64,000 nucleotides of DNA from Emticicia oligotrophica DSM 17448 (GCF_000263195.1 NC_018748.1:4154001-4218000), one strand, 5' to 3'; positions 24,924 through 34,565 are shown, numbered from the stretch's first letter. The notes: generated from the letters alone by a model not told the origin. Made by a program: numbers and translations.

Positions 24924-26825
24924 ATGAGAATTTCTGATTTTAATGATTACGAAATCCAATACAAGCACTCAGTTGAAGACCCAGAGGGTTTTTGGGCGGA
25001 GATTGCTGCCAATAACTTTGAATGGAGAAAACCATGGAAAAAAGTATTGAATTGGAATTTTACTGAGCCAAAAGTTGAATGGTTTGTAGGTGGAAAGCTC
25101 AATATTACTGAAAATTGCCTCGATAGACACGTAAAGGATAAGCCTAACCAACCAGCAATTATTTGGGAACCAAACGACCCAAATGAAGAAGCGGTAATCC
25201 TTACCTACCGTCAATTATTTGAACGTGTTTGTCGTTTCTCAAATGTCTTAAAACGAAATGGCGTAAAGAAAGGAGATAGAGTGTGTATTTATATGCCAAT
25301 GATTCCTGAATTAGCTATTGCAGTTTTGGCTTGTGCACGTATTGGAGCAATTCACTCGGTTGTTTTTGGTGGTTTCTCTGCATCTTCAATTGCTGACCGA
25401 ATCAATGACTCTCAATGTGTGGCAGTAGTTACGACTGATGGTGCCGTACGTGGTAACAAATCAATTCCAATGAAAGACACCGTGGATGATGCTTTGATTG
25501 GATGTCCTTCAGTTAAGAAAGTAATTGTGACAACGCGTACACGAACGCCTGTGAGTATGATTAAAGGCCGTGATGTATGGTGGGAAGAGGAAGAAAAACA
25601 CGTAACAAGTGATTGCCCAGCAGAAGAAATGGATTCAGAAGACCCGCTATTTATTCTTTATACTTCAGGTTCAACTGGAAAACCAAAAGGAGTTGTTCAA
25701 ACTTGTGGCGGATACATGGTTTATTCAGCTTATACTTTCTTGAATGTATTTCAGTATAAACCTGGGCAAATTCATTTCTGTACTGCTGATATTGGTTGGA
25801 TTACCGGACATTCATACATTGTCTATGGACCATTAGCAAATGGTGCAATAACACTTTTGTTTGAAGGTATTCCTACGTATCCTGATGCAGGACGTTTTTG
25901 GGATATTGTTGAGAAACACAGCGTAAATATTCTTTACACAGCACCAACAGCGATTCGTTCATTAATGGGCTTTGGCTTAGAATACGTAGAAGGAAAAGAT
26001 TTGAGTTCTTTGAAAGTTTTGGGTTCTGTTGGTGAACCAATTAATGAAGAAGCTTGGCAATGGTATTCAAAAAATATTGGAAAAGATAAATGTCCAGTAG
26101 TTGATACTTGGTGGCAGACCGAAACTGGTGGAATCATGATTTCAGCATTGGCTGGCATTACACCGCTCAAACCAGCTTGGGCGTCATTGCCACTACCGGG
26201 TATTCAAATGATGTTGGTTGATGAGCATGGAAATGAAATTGAAGGTGGTGATGTAAGTGGAAACCTTTGTATTAAATTCCCGTGGCCTTCAATTTTACGT
26301 ACAACTTGGGGCGACCATGAACGTTGTAGAACGAATTACTTCTCGGCATACCCAAATTTATACTTCACCGGTGATGGAGCGATGCGTGATGCCAATGGTT
26401 TTTATAGAATTACTGGTCGTGTAGATGATGTGTTAAATGTATCTGGACACCGAATTGGTACGGCAGAAGTTGAAAATGCTATCAACATGCACACTGGAGT
26501 TGTTGAAAGTGCCATTGTTGGGTATCCTCATGATATTAAGGGTCAAGGAATTTATGCTTATGTAATCTGTGAAAGCATGATTCATGATGAAGACCTTACT
26601 CGTCGTGATATTTTAGCCACTGTTTCACGTGTTATTGGGCCAATCGCAAAACCAGATAAAATTCAATTTGTAAGTGGTTTGCCAAAAACTCGTTCGGGTA
26701 AAATTATGCGTAGAATTCTTCGTAAAATTGCAGAAGGCGATGTATCTAATTTAGGTGATACTACCACACTTCTCGACCCCAACATCGTTGATGAAATTAA
26801 GAATGGAGCTGCTGCATTGAAGTAG
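24924..26825 (+). CDS. acs: Acetyl-CoA synthetase
   Basis: This 633-residue AMP-forming enzyme makes acetyl-CoA from acetate, ATP and CoA. The P-loop YTSGSTGKPKG is at about 246-256, the DTWWQTETGG adenine-binding motif near 394, the hinge and G-loop in YRITGRVDDVLNVSGHRIGTAEVE near 500, and the regulatory lysine in LPKTRSGKIMRRILRK near 597. Length and motifs are typical. It closes the carboxylate module and is followed by a bidirectional terminator. The lysine could be acetylated as in other bacteria, but no Pat or CobB gene is in the window. Confidence 0.95.
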   Translation: MRISDFNDYEIQYKHSVEDPEGFWAEIAANNFEWRKPWKKVLNWNFTEPKVEWFVGGKLNITENCLDRHVKDKPNQPAIIWEPNDPNEEAVILTYRQLFERVCRFSNVLKRNGVKKGDRVCIYMPMIPELAIAVLACARIGAIHSVVFGGFSASSIADRINDSQCVAVVTTDGAVRGNKSIPMKDTVDDALIGCPSVKKVIVTTRTRTPVSMIKGRDVWWEEEEKHVTSDCPAEEMDSEDPLFILYTSGSTGKPKGVVQTCGGYMVYSAYTFLNVFQYKPGQIHFCTADIGWITGHSYIVYGPLANGAITLLFEGIPTYPDAGRFWDIVEKHSVNILYTAPTAIRSLMGFGLEYVEGKDLSSLKVLGSVGEPINEEAWQWYSKNIGKDKCPVVDTWWQTETGGIMISALAGITPLKPAWASLPLPGIQMMLVDEHGNEIEGGDVSGNLCIKFPWPSILRTTWGDHERCRTNYFSAYPNLYFTGDGAMRDANGFYRITGRVDDVLNVSGHRIGTAEVENAINMHTGVVESAIVGYPHDIKGQGIYAYVICESMIHDEDLTRRDILATVSRVIGPIAKPDKIQFVSGLPKTRSGKIMRRILRKIAEGDVSNLGDTTTLLDPNIVDEIKNGAAALK

Positions 26826-26832
26826 TTTTATA

Positions 26833-26869
26833 TTAGAGGCTTGGATTTGATTCAAGCCTCTAAATTTTT
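26833..26869. terminator. Bidirectional terminator after acs
   Basis: TTAGAGGCTTG at 26833-26843 pairs with CAAGCCTCTAA at 26853-26863, followed by ATTTTTG on the plus strand. The stop codon of the convergent minus-strand gene lies in the stem. Confidence 0.8.
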
Positions 26870-28497
26870 GGTTCAATCCAAAGTGCAGTTAAAATCGATA
26901 AAATTAAGATAAACCATATCCATTCGGGAACACCTACGCTAAGTTTTTGCTCGGTGTTTATACTTGAATTTGAGGTGTTTAAATATGGTTTTATGGCATT
27001 TGCTTTGGTTAATTCACTGTGGTTATCTTCTACAAATACCTCTAAAGAATCTTGAAATTTCTGCCAATTTTTATTTTTAAATGAATAATAAACTTTATTT
27101 GAAGTTGAGTTTATAGGAGATTTCTGTTTTTGAATGGTATCTTCTTCAATAATTACTGAACTAGATTTTTGGTCATTATTGAAATTCATTTCAAGTTTCG
27201 AGTTTGAAAATATAGGTCCATCCAAAAGAATAGTAGTAGATTTTGGAGGTAATAAATAATGTATAGTCCCCTGCCAAATTTTCATGTATGTTAAACTATC
27301 CCCACTTAAAATTAAAGGAAATGTTTCGTTTAATAAACTAAGCCCAATTCTACCATTTCGTTTCTGAATAGCAATTGGAAATTCTGCGTTTAGTTTTTGA
27401 AAATCAGTACTTTGGAAGGCAAATGGTTTAGCCGTTAAGTCTGTTAAAATTGGAATATTTTCTTGTGTACTGATACGTTTAAGTGCCCAGTTCGTTCCAA
27501 AGGTTTGATTGATACTTTTTGCCGCTAAATCTGCTTGTTCAATATTAATAAATAATATAGATTTACCTTCATTAAAGGCTTTTTTTACAGTAGTATTTTC
27601 AGCATTATTTGGGTCAGTGATGATAATATCTGCTACAAAATCACTTTCTGATTGATTGATTGAAATAGTACTTTGCGTATTTTTTGCAACATTACTGATT
27701 ATTTTTACTTGATTACCATTTTTTCCAAGCCAATCGGCTAATATTTTACCTTCAAAATCTGGATTTGAAAGAATCATCAACACTTTAATCGGTTGATTTT
27801 TTTGACTGAAAAACTTAATTTCTTGAATTTTTTCTTCATTCAAAACTAAATCAAATGTGTTGCGTCCAATAGAAAATACTGGAGTTCTAAGACTAAAATA
27901 ATTGAAACCTTTTTTTAGATTAACACTATCAATGGTTTGATTTCCCCATTTAAGTGTAAGTTTTTGATTTTCAGATGAATGAATTTTTCCGTTTATTTCC
28001 TGAATATCTCCTTTATTCACAATTGCTCGCCATTGAACCTCTTGTATTTCATTATCTTTAAAAAATGGTAGCCAATGAATGGTGTGATTTACAAGTTTGC
28101 TCAATATCTCAGGCCTAACATCCTGCCCTAAGAAGTATATTTGCCCAATTTGAGTTTCAAAACCGTCGTTTTCAAGTAAACGCTTATTGAATTTTTGTTG
28201 AGTAAAATACTCTTGTATTTTTAAACTATCTTTAGTTTTTTGAATTATTTCAAGCGGAATATTCTCAGAAACTACTAAAATCTTATTGGTATCGCTTTGT
28301 TTATGATAGCTTGGATTGATAATAAATAAACTAATAATTAGCCAAAGAGCGATATTGAGTCCAACTTTTACGCCATATCTTTTACTTCCCTTCTCTTTGA
28401 TTAACTTAAAATATTGAATAAATAGTAAAGCCACCAAGGACATTCCTAACAGCCAATCATAAATGCTCAGATTTTGTATTTGTTGAATTAAATTCAT
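26860..28497 (-). CDS. BatA-cluster membrane protein with periplasmic domain, hypothetical
   Basis: This 545-residue protein has two N-terminal helices (about 14-30 and 43-61), a large soluble region of roughly 450 residues, and a C-terminal helix (WIWFILILSILTALWIEP). The middle contains an alpha/beta stretch (IKVLMILSNPDFEGKILADWL and later SILFINIEQADLA) like the glutamine-amidotransferase-type fold seen in related cluster proteins. I recognise no named family. It is the last gene of the MoxR cluster, 40 nt after the DUF4175-like gene. The layout resembles BatA/BatB membrane anchors without the von Willebrand domain; a structural role in that complex is inference. Confidence 0.72.
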   Translation of the reverse strand: MNLIQQIQNLSIYDWLLGMSLVALLFIQYFKLIKEKGSKRYGVKVGLNIALWLIISLFIINPSYHKQSDTNKILVVSENIPLEIIQKTKDSLKIQEYFTQQKFNKRLLENDGFETQIGQIYFLGQDVRPEILSKLVNHTIHWLPFFKDNEIQEVQWRAIVNKGDIQEINGKIHSSENQKLTLKWGNQTIDSVNLKKGFNYFSLRTPVFSIGRNTFDLVLNEEKIQEIKFFSQKNQPIKVLMILSNPDFEGKILADWLGKNGNQVKIISNVAKNTQSTISINQSESDFVADIIITDPNNAENTTVKKAFNEGKSILFINIEQADLAAKSINQTFGTNWALKRISTQENIPILTDLTAKPFAFQSTDFQKLNAEFPIAIQKRNGRIGLSLLNETFPLILSGDSLTYMKIWQGTIHYLLPPKSTTILLDGPIFSNSKLEMNFNNDQKSSSVIIEEDTIQKQKSPINSTSNKVYYSFKNKNWQKFQDSLEVFVEDNHSELTKANAIKPYLNTSNSSINTEQKLSVGVPEWIWFILILSILTALWIEPKI

Positions 28498-28537
28498 CTA
28501 AATTTTTCGACCAATGATTTAATTAATGGTTTATATT

Positions 28538-30730
28538 TTACTGTTTAATGTTCTTCCAATAAGCGTTCTCCAATTTTTTCTCTACAAATAATGTTTGATT
28601 ACTAGGGTTTGTATTGTTGAGCAATGACTTATTGATAAGACCATACATTTTTGTTTTTAGCGTTGTTTGCTCTTGGTCAGTGATGTTTTTACCATTAATA
28701 AGCTCTTGTAAGGTACTCAAAATGCTCCAGTTTGATAAATTGCTATTAACAACTCTGGTAGAAATGGCTGCACTCAACTCCATAAGTTTGTATTTTTGAG
28801 TATTGTCTAAAATTCTTTCGTTTTCAGAAATTATACCCATTACTTCTGCAATAAGTGTCTCTAATTGCTGTTGAGTATAATTTTTTTGAAACTTAAATGC
28901 AGAATTAAACTTGGTTAATTCTCCCGTCAATCTTTTTTCTTTTTCTTTAATTGGAGGCGGAGCAAAACTGGTTTTTTTTACAAAAGTTCTAGCTTTATGT
29001 TGAGCAGACTTTAAATATTCGAGAGCTTTTTTCTCAAAAGGAAGTGCTTTTTCTGGTTCGTATAACCTCAAATGTAGTTCAGACTGCCACATTTGTTCAA
29101 GCGACATCTTTAATAAACTTTTAGTTGATTGCTCGTAATATGTATTAGCCTCTCCGTCATCATGCGAATGTACGTATTCTGCCAGCAAACTGGCAACGGG
29201 GTCTTTTTCTTCAGCTGCAGTTCCATGATTATGTCCTTCTTCTTCATGCTTATTTCCTTCGTCATGGTCATGTTCACCTTCATCGTGGTCATGTCTGAAG
29301 CCTTTTAATAAATCACCATCCTTTGCTTCTGCTGGTAATGCATTCACTGCTCCAATGGCCCCTTCATTTTCCTCTCCTAAATACTGACCATACCTAAGTC
29401 GTAGAGCTTTTTGGTCGAAACCAATATTATTTGAAATATCATTAAAATCCTGCTTTTTTAACTTATTTCGCTTGGCAATGAGTTTTTCTGTATCAATAAT
29501 GATTTGTCTTTGACTTCTGAAATACTCGGGCATAATATTCATCGCCATAGTTGCCAAATCAGATTCTTCTACTTGTGCAGTATCTTTATAAACAATAAAA
29601 TAAGTATCAGATTTTGAGAAATTTGGTGATGGACGTTTATTATCAATAGCTGCCCAATAATAGTAAAGCTCATCACCCGGAGTAAAGTTAAGTGCCCTCA
29701 AATCAATGGTTTTACTAATTGTTGCAGATTTGAAATTTGATTGTGGAAGTGGGATTTTTACTTCTCTGAATTTTACATTTTCTCCTGAACCACGAGCTAA
29801 AGTAGCAACGATGAACGCTTGATTTACTAAAAAATCATCTGAAATTTTGGCAGAAATTTGAATGTTTTTAGAATCTTTAATGAAATGTAATTGGTAAAGT
29901 TCTTTGGATGTGGGCTCTATTTTCGGTGATAAATCAGGTATTGCATCTAAACGATAATAATCTGATTGATAAATAAGTGAATCATGAAAATAAGCTTTAA
30001 AAGAATAAAGTCCCGAACTAATGAGTTGGTCTGTATATTCAAAGTGTTCATCAACGAGTTTAAATGCTACCTCTTCGCCTCGATTATTGCTTAAATTAAC
30101 TTTTAAATTGGTTGAATTTGAGAAGTTGATTTGCCATTTAAGCATTGAGCCAACAACGGCAGAGGCATTCATATTTTCTGAACTAATATTTTCAATATTG
30201 GTATAGCTTGGAGGAGTAATTGTTAGCGTAGCAGATTCAAAGTTTGGAATATATCTTTGATTAGTTGATAACTGGTTTTTAATAGAATTTGATTTTAACT
30301 GATGATTATTCCATTTTAATTTAGGTCCCCAGTTATAAAAGCTAAAAGCTAAAAGAAATACTCCAAAAAAACAAAGTAGTTTTCTTTCAAAAATGATGGG
30401 CGTTTTATAGTTATTGCTTAATAAACGTTCAAGTTGTAATTGTTCGGCTAAATTAGGTTGCTCGAGTGTCAATAATTCGAGACTATATTCTGTATTATCA
30501 AGTTTTTGATGAATAATTTTGATGGCTTCTTTTTGTTTATTCTGAAATAGCTTTTGTTGAAGAGAAATCCCTAAAAATGAAAGAAACAAAGCTATTGATG
30601 CCCAAATTTCTGATTGAACAAAGAATAAAATGATGTAATAAGCAGTGCCAGCTACTAACAAGCAAACTAATATTGCTTTAGTGTACAACTGGAGGTTGAC
30701 TTTGGTTATGATTTGTTTGAGTTGATTCAT
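28538..30730 (-). CDS. DUF4175-like membrane protein with His-rich insertion
   Basis: This protein has 730 residues from the ATG at 30730, which overlaps the preceding stop codon as ATGA; a start 24 nt earlier is possible. N-terminal helices (about 20-55 and 115-135) are followed by an extracytoplasmic region with Ig-like strands. A His/Asp/Glu-rich stretch at about 478-525 contains HDHDEGEHDHDEG and EEEGHNHG, and looks able to bind divalent metals. The rest is long helices. It belongs to the DUF4175-type protein that accompanies MoxR, DUF58 and BatA in Bacteroidota. No enzymatic motif is visible. It probably forms the periplasmic part of that envelope complex. Confidence 0.75.
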   Translation of the reverse strand: MNQLKQIITKVNLQLYTKAILVCLLVAGTAYYIILFFVQSEIWASIALFLSFLGISLQQKLFQNKQKEAIKIIHQKLDNTEYSLELLTLEQPNLAEQLQLERLLSNNYKTPIIFERKLLCFFGVFLLAFSFYNWGPKLKWNNHQLKSNSIKNQLSTNQRYIPNFESATLTITPPSYTNIENISSENMNASAVVGSMLKWQINFSNSTNLKVNLSNNRGEEVAFKLVDEHFEYTDQLISSGLYSFKAYFHDSLIYQSDYYRLDAIPDLSPKIEPTSKELYQLHFIKDSKNIQISAKISDDFLVNQAFIVATLARGSGENVKFREVKIPLPQSNFKSATISKTIDLRALNFTPGDELYYYWAAIDNKRPSPNFSKSDTYFIVYKDTAQVEESDLATMAMNIMPEYFRSQRQIIIDTEKLIAKRNKLKKQDFNDISNNIGFDQKALRLRYGQYLGEENEGAIGAVNALPAEAKDGDLLKGFRHDHDEGEHDHDEGNKHEEEGHNHGTAAEEKDPVASLLAEYVHSHDDGEANTYYEQSTKSLLKMSLEQMWQSELHLRLYEPEKALPFEKKALEYLKSAQHKARTFVKKTSFAPPPIKEKEKRLTGELTKFNSAFKFQKNYTQQQLETLIAEVMGIISENERILDNTQKYKLMELSAAISTRVVNSNLSNWSILSTLQELINGKNITDQEQTTLKTKMYGLINKSLLNNTNPSNQTLFVEKKLENAYWKNIKQ

Positions 30731-31929
30731 GCGTTTTTGGAAATAGCGAGCCAACGCTCAAAACAAAGTAATAAAATGAATACTAGAATGAGGCTTTTAT
30801 CAAACCATTCATTTGAGGACTTGTGCGGAAAAGGTTGTATTTTAAACAAAGCCTTTAATTGTTGCTCAGAAAGCGGCTTTAGATTTTCATTGTTTAATTG
30901 CCAATGTTGAATGATTTTTTCGCCAATAAACTCTGGTAAGTAGGCATTAAATACCCATTCGTTAGTTTGTGGTGTGAGCGGTTTTGAGATAATTATTTCG
31001 TTGTCATTATTTGTTACATAAACTCCGACCCACTTTTGTGAATTACTGAAAAATCCTAAAGTTTTAGCTGAAATATGAATTGGTTTATCTGAAAAAATTA
31101 TGTCATAATTATTCGTTTCTTTGGGTGCTAATTCAATTTGAAACTGCCATTCATAAATATCTTTCAGAGCCGATAAAGAAGCAATTATTTGTTTCTTTTC
31201 CGTAGTATTTTTATTGAAAATACCCACATTAAATATGCCCTCGTGACTTATTTCTTGCTTAGAATTTGTATTATTTCTGACCGTTTTTAATTGGCCATCA
31301 GCATCAATAAATGATGTTTTATTGTCAGAGAAAGCAAATACGTTATTAGTGCGTGTTGAATCAATAATTGAATGGATTTTAAGATTAGTTGGTGAAAAAA
31401 TCTGTGGAAGCTGAGTTAGTTTACGCTGATTAATGAGATATAATTCAAGCGTTTGGTCTTGAATAAGTTTGCCCATTTCGTTCAGATTTGATTGTAAAGA
31501 TTGGGCATTGATTTTTACAATATTTGAAGGTAATTGTTCAATCGAGGTAAATCTAACGGGCTTATCATTTATCCAATAACATTCTTCTCCTTTTTTAAGA
31601 GCTTCATCAATCTCAAACTTAAAATTCTCAAATACTATTCGATTGGCTTCAATTAAATGAGTTTTTGTTTTTTTTGAACTAGCATTTGTCCATATTAACA
31701 ATGGTTTCGACAAGATAAAAACAAATAGTAAAAGCAGTAAACACCTGATTATCAGCAATAAAATATTGTCCAGTCGAATGCCTCTCGACTGTTGGAGATT
31801 TTTTTCACTAAGCCATTGAGTAGCAGCCCAAGCAATTAATTTTCCTTTTTTTTGATGCCAAAAATGTATAATAACAGGAATACCAACTGCCAAGCTTCCC
31901 CAAAGTATGTAAGGGTATAATAATTCCAT
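30727..31929 (-). CDS. BatA N-terminal-domain membrane protein
   Basis: This 400-residue protein starts with the Bacteroidota BatA (aerotolerance regulator) N-terminal domain: MELLYPYILWGSLAVGIPVIIHFWHQ, then a W..TQWLSEK stretch and a second helix in ILLLIIRCLLLLLFVFILSKPLLIW. A large periplasmic part follows, and the last helix is near residues 375-393. No complete von Willebrand MIDAS motif is seen, so it is a shortened member. It overlaps the next gene by 4 nt and starts 1 nt after the DUF58 gene. With MoxR and DUF58 it should form an envelope-associated chaperone-like assembly. Confidence 0.82.
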   Translation of the reverse strand: MELLYPYILWGSLAVGIPVIIHFWHQKKGKLIAWAATQWLSEKNLQQSRGIRLDNILLLIIRCLLLLLFVFILSKPLLIWTNASSKKTKTHLIEANRIVFENFKFEIDEALKKGEECYWINDKPVRFTSIEQLPSNIVKINAQSLQSNLNEMGKLIQDQTLELYLINQRKLTQLPQIFSPTNLKIHSIIDSTRTNNVFAFSDNKTSFIDADGQLKTVRNNTNSKQEISHEGIFNVGIFNKNTTEKKQIIASLSALKDIYEWQFQIELAPKETNNYDIIFSDKPIHISAKTLGFFSNSQKWVGVYVTNNDNEIIISKPLTPQTNEWVFNAYLPEFIGEKIIQHWQLNNENLKPLSEQQLKALFKIQPFPHKSSNEWFDKSLILVFILLLCFERWLAISKNA

Positions 31930-31930
31930 T

Positions 31931-32797
31931 TCAGAAATTTCTTTGCTTTATTGCTTCCAAAATTACGCTCGCAATTGGAGTATCAAAGCTTGTTTTGAAC
32001 AAGTGTACAAATGGAATTTGTAATGCTTCTTCAAGTTTTGTTAAATAATTTTCAGCGTTTTTTTTAACCTCTTCTTTAATTGCTTCCGCTTGAAGTTCAA
32101 TTTCTTGCCCGGTTTCTAAATCTTTAAATCTGAAAAAACCTTTGAGGTTGAAATTTAATTCTTGTTGCCCCAATACTAGGAAAATAAGTATTTCTCGGTG
32201 GGCATTGGCCAATGATTTAATTAAAGTTAGCCACTCATCATTGAATTGTAATAAGTCAGACGCAATTACTAAAACTTCTTTTTGTTTTCCCGATTGCAGA
32301 ACACTCAAGTCTAGTGAATTTGTATTCTCCCAATTTCCATGAGCCTCGATTTTTTCCAGCGTGTAAAGTATTCTTTGAAACGATTGTTTTCCAGAATTAA
32401 CAAGGGTGACTATTTCTCCATTTTTTATTCCAAACAAACTCATTAAGTCACCTTGTCGATATCCTAAATAAGACAGAGAAGCGAGTAAAATTTTACAATA
32501 TTCTAACCTTGAGACTTTATTTTCTACATAATTCATCGAACCAGAAAGGTCTATTATAAACTTCAAATGAAAATTACTTTCGGTAGAAGATTCACGAACC
32601 AAGTGTTTATCTGTTCGGGCATAAAGTTTCCAGTCGATTCGTTTAGGGTCATCACCAATTTCATAATGGCGATATTGCTCAAATTCTACCCCATAACCTG
32701 TTCTTTTACTATGATGAATGCCCAACATTAGTTGCTCACTCACCAATTTACCAGCTAATTGGAGGTTGTTGAGTTTTATGAGTTCTTCTGTTAGCAT
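31931..32797 (-). CDS. DUF58 domain protein
   Basis: This 288-residue protein carries the DUF58 signature: GVEFEQYRHYEIGDDPKRIDWKLYARTDKHLVRE near residue 37, followed by a von Willebrand-like core (FIIDLSGSM, with the DxSGS start of a MIDAS site). DUF58 proteins are the constant partners of MoxR ATPases and act in maturation or insertion of envelope or enzyme complexes. It is 4 nt after MoxR and 1 nt before the BatA-like gene in a compact operon. It has no membrane segment, so it is cytoplasmic or peripheral. Confidence 0.93.
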   Translation of the reverse strand: MLTEELIKLNNLQLAGKLVSEQLMLGIHHSKRTGYGVEFEQYRHYEIGDDPKRIDWKLYARTDKHLVRESSTESNFHLKFIIDLSGSMNYVENKVSRLEYCKILLASLSYLGYRQGDLMSLFGIKNGEIVTLVNSGKQSFQRILYTLEKIEAHGNWENTNSLDLSVLQSGKQKEVLVIASDLLQFNDEWLTLIKSLANAHREILIFLVLGQQELNFNLKGFFRFKDLETGQEIELQAEAIKEEVKKNAENYLTKLEEALQIPFVHLFKTSFDTPIASVILEAIKQRNF

Positions 32798-32801
32798 CTT
32801 A

Positions 32802-33797
32802 CTATTTCAACAAATCCGTGATAACATCATCAGTACTGATACCTGCTGCTTCTGCTCTAAAATTTAGTGCAATGCGGTGGCGAAGAATAGGGTATGTAAG
32901 AGCTTCAATATCTTCTGGTATTACCGAAAAACGCTCATTTAAAACGGCACGAGCCTTCGCACAAACAACTAAAGCTTGCCCTGCACGTGGACCAGCCCCC
33001 CATTCGCTCCATTCCTTCACAAAAGCAGAGGTAGTATTTGCTGGGCGAGTTGAACGTACAATTTTATTGATTTTTACAATAAGTTCTTCAGAAATATGTA
33101 CTTGACGAGTAAGGTGCTGTAAATCAATGATTTCAGCATCACTCATGATGGAATTCAATGTTGGTTTTGAAGTGCCAGTTGTATTCTTTAATACATTAAG
33201 TTCTTCACTTTCAGAGGGATAACCCAATTTAATATAAAGTAAAAAACGGTCGAGTTGAGCTTCTGGTAATGGATACGTACCAGCTTGCTCGATTGGGTTT
33301 TGGGTGGCAATAATCAGAAAAGGTTTGGGCAAATCGTAGTTAGTGCCTGCATAGGTTACCTTATATTCTTGCATTGCTTCAAGTAAAGCAGCTTGAGTTT
33401 TGGGTGGTGTACGGTTAATTTCATCTGCAAGAACAATATTGGCAAATATAGGCCCTCGATTAAATTTGAAGAATTTCTTTCCCGTTTCATGGTCCTCTTC
33501 TAAAATTTCAGTACCGAGAATATCTCCAGGCATTAGGTCAGGGGTAAACTGAATGCGTTTAAACTTCATGTCTAAAGCTTCAGAAATAGTTTTTACCATT
33601 AGAGTCTTTGCTAAGCCTGGTACACCTTCAAGCAAACAGTGCCCACCTGCAAGCAATGAAATTAGAATTTCGTCGATGGCGGCTTCCTGCCCGACAATTA
33701 CTTTGGCAATTTCTTTTTTTAGTAGCGGTAATTTTCCTACTAAAGATTTGTAATGATGAAGATCTTTGGTTTCCAATTTTCTTTGTTTTTGATGCAA
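32802..33797 (-). CDS. MoxR-type AAA+ ATPase
   Basis: This 331-residue ATPase of the MoxR branch has Walker A in LLEGVPGLAKT near residue 56, Walker B in NIVLADEINRTPPKTQAALLEAMQE near residue 117, sensor 1 in LIIATQNPIEQAGTYPLPEAQLDRF near 162, and the C-terminal lid with GAGPRAGQALV near 268. MoxR proteins remodel or help mature client complexes together with von Willebrand proteins. It lies 39 nt after the DUF4159 gene and drives the order MoxR-DUF58-BatA-DUF4175-membrane protein. Start and length are typical. Confidence 0.95.
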   Translation of the reverse strand: MHQKQRKLETKDLHHYKSLVGKLPLLKKEIAKVIVGQEAAIDEILISLLAGGHCLLEGVPGLAKTLMVKTISEALDMKFKRIQFTPDLMPGDILGTEILEEDHETGKKFFKFNRGPIFANIVLADEINRTPPKTQAALLEAMQEYKVTYAGTNYDLPKPFLIIATQNPIEQAGTYPLPEAQLDRFLLYIKLGYPSESEELNVLKNTTGTSKPTLNSIMSDAEIIDLQHLTRQVHISEELIVKINKIVRSTRPANTTSAFVKEWSEWGAGPRAGQALVVCAKARAVLNERFSVIPEDIEALTYPILRHRIALNFRAEAAGISTDDVITDLLK

Positions 33798-33836
33798 TTA
33801 AGTTATATCAGTAGTTTGGAAGATTAGCTAAACTTT

Positions 33837-34451
33837 CTACATAGTTAATGCATAATTAATGATATTCACGCCAAATTTTGTATTATCTTCTGCAAGCCAG
33901 CGTTTATTCCTAAAATCATAGTCCCACTCACAGCCATAGTCTTTATTACTATATAAAACGCCAATTCTTCCATTAATAACAATGGCTTTTAGGTAATCAT
34001 GAACGAGGTCATCTCCCCAGCCATTTAGCTCAAAAGTGGTGGTAGGAGGGCCTTCAAATTGAAAAAAACAGTTGTAAATAGCATGATTATTCGGGATTTT
34101 TTGAAGTGCCTTTGCTCCAAAGGTTCTTGCCATTTCTTGTTCAAAAGATTTTGCAAAAAGCCCATCAATATCATGGTTACAATCATCTACAAATACAAAT
34201 CCACCATTCTGTACATAGCGATAAAAATGGTCTCGTTCTTGACTCGAGAACTCAACTAATTTATGGCCACTCAAATAACAAAACGGACTCTTAAATAGCT
34301 CATTACTACTCAATAGCACCACTTTTTCCTTTTCATCTATTGGAATAGTCGTATATTCAACTAATGAATTAAGAATATTTGTTGGCATTCTTTGGTCGGT
34401 GTCCCAATCTCCAGAATTATATTGTATTCGCGTGAAAATAAATGGTTTCAT
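33837..34451 (-). CDS. DUF4159 family protein
   Basis: This 204-residue protein matches DUF4159. It begins FIFTRIQYNSGDWDTDQRMP, contains YLSGHKLVEFSSQERDHFYRYVQNGGFVFVDDCNHD, and later GVLYSNKDYGCEWDY. The fold is expected to be a class I glutamine-amidotransferase-like domain without a confirmed catalytic Cys. There is no signal peptide in the annotated frame. DUF4159 genes usually accompany MoxR/BatA clusters, as here (39 nt before MoxR). A heptad-repeat hairpin lies immediately upstream at 34466-34558. Function unknown. Confidence 0.88.
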   Translation of the reverse strand: MKPFIFTRIQYNSGDWDTDQRMPTNILNSLVEYTTIPIDEKEKVVLLSSNELFKSPFCYLSGHKLVEFSSQERDHFYRYVQNGGFVFVDDCNHDIDGLFAKSFEQEMARTFGAKALQKIPNNHAIYNCFFQFEGPPTTTFELNGWGDDLVHDYLKAIVINGRIGVLYSNKDYGCEWDYDFRNKRWLAEDNTKFGVNIINYALTM

Positions 34452-34465
34452 AAGTTGGAATATCA

Positions 34466-34558
34466 GATACTGGTTATTGGCTATTTGTGAAAATAAATTG
34501 GATACATATTAATCCTTTACAAAATAGTTTCCAGTAACCAGTATCAAATAACAAATAA
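34466..34558. repeat. Inverted arrays of 7-bp repeats forming a long hairpin
   Basis: Left arm heptads TACTGGT, TATTGGC and TATTTGT (34468-34488) face right arm heptads CCAGTAA, CCAGTAT, CAAATAA and CAAATAA (34531-34558). The arms pair over about 15 bp (34466-34480 with 34531-34545, one G-T pair), then CTATTT with AAATAG after a small bulge. It fills the gap between a PmbA-type gene and the DUF4159 gene. Heptad arrays like this are known as intergenic short repeats in some bacteria. Confidence 0.65.
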
Positions 34559-34565
34559 TCAAATT

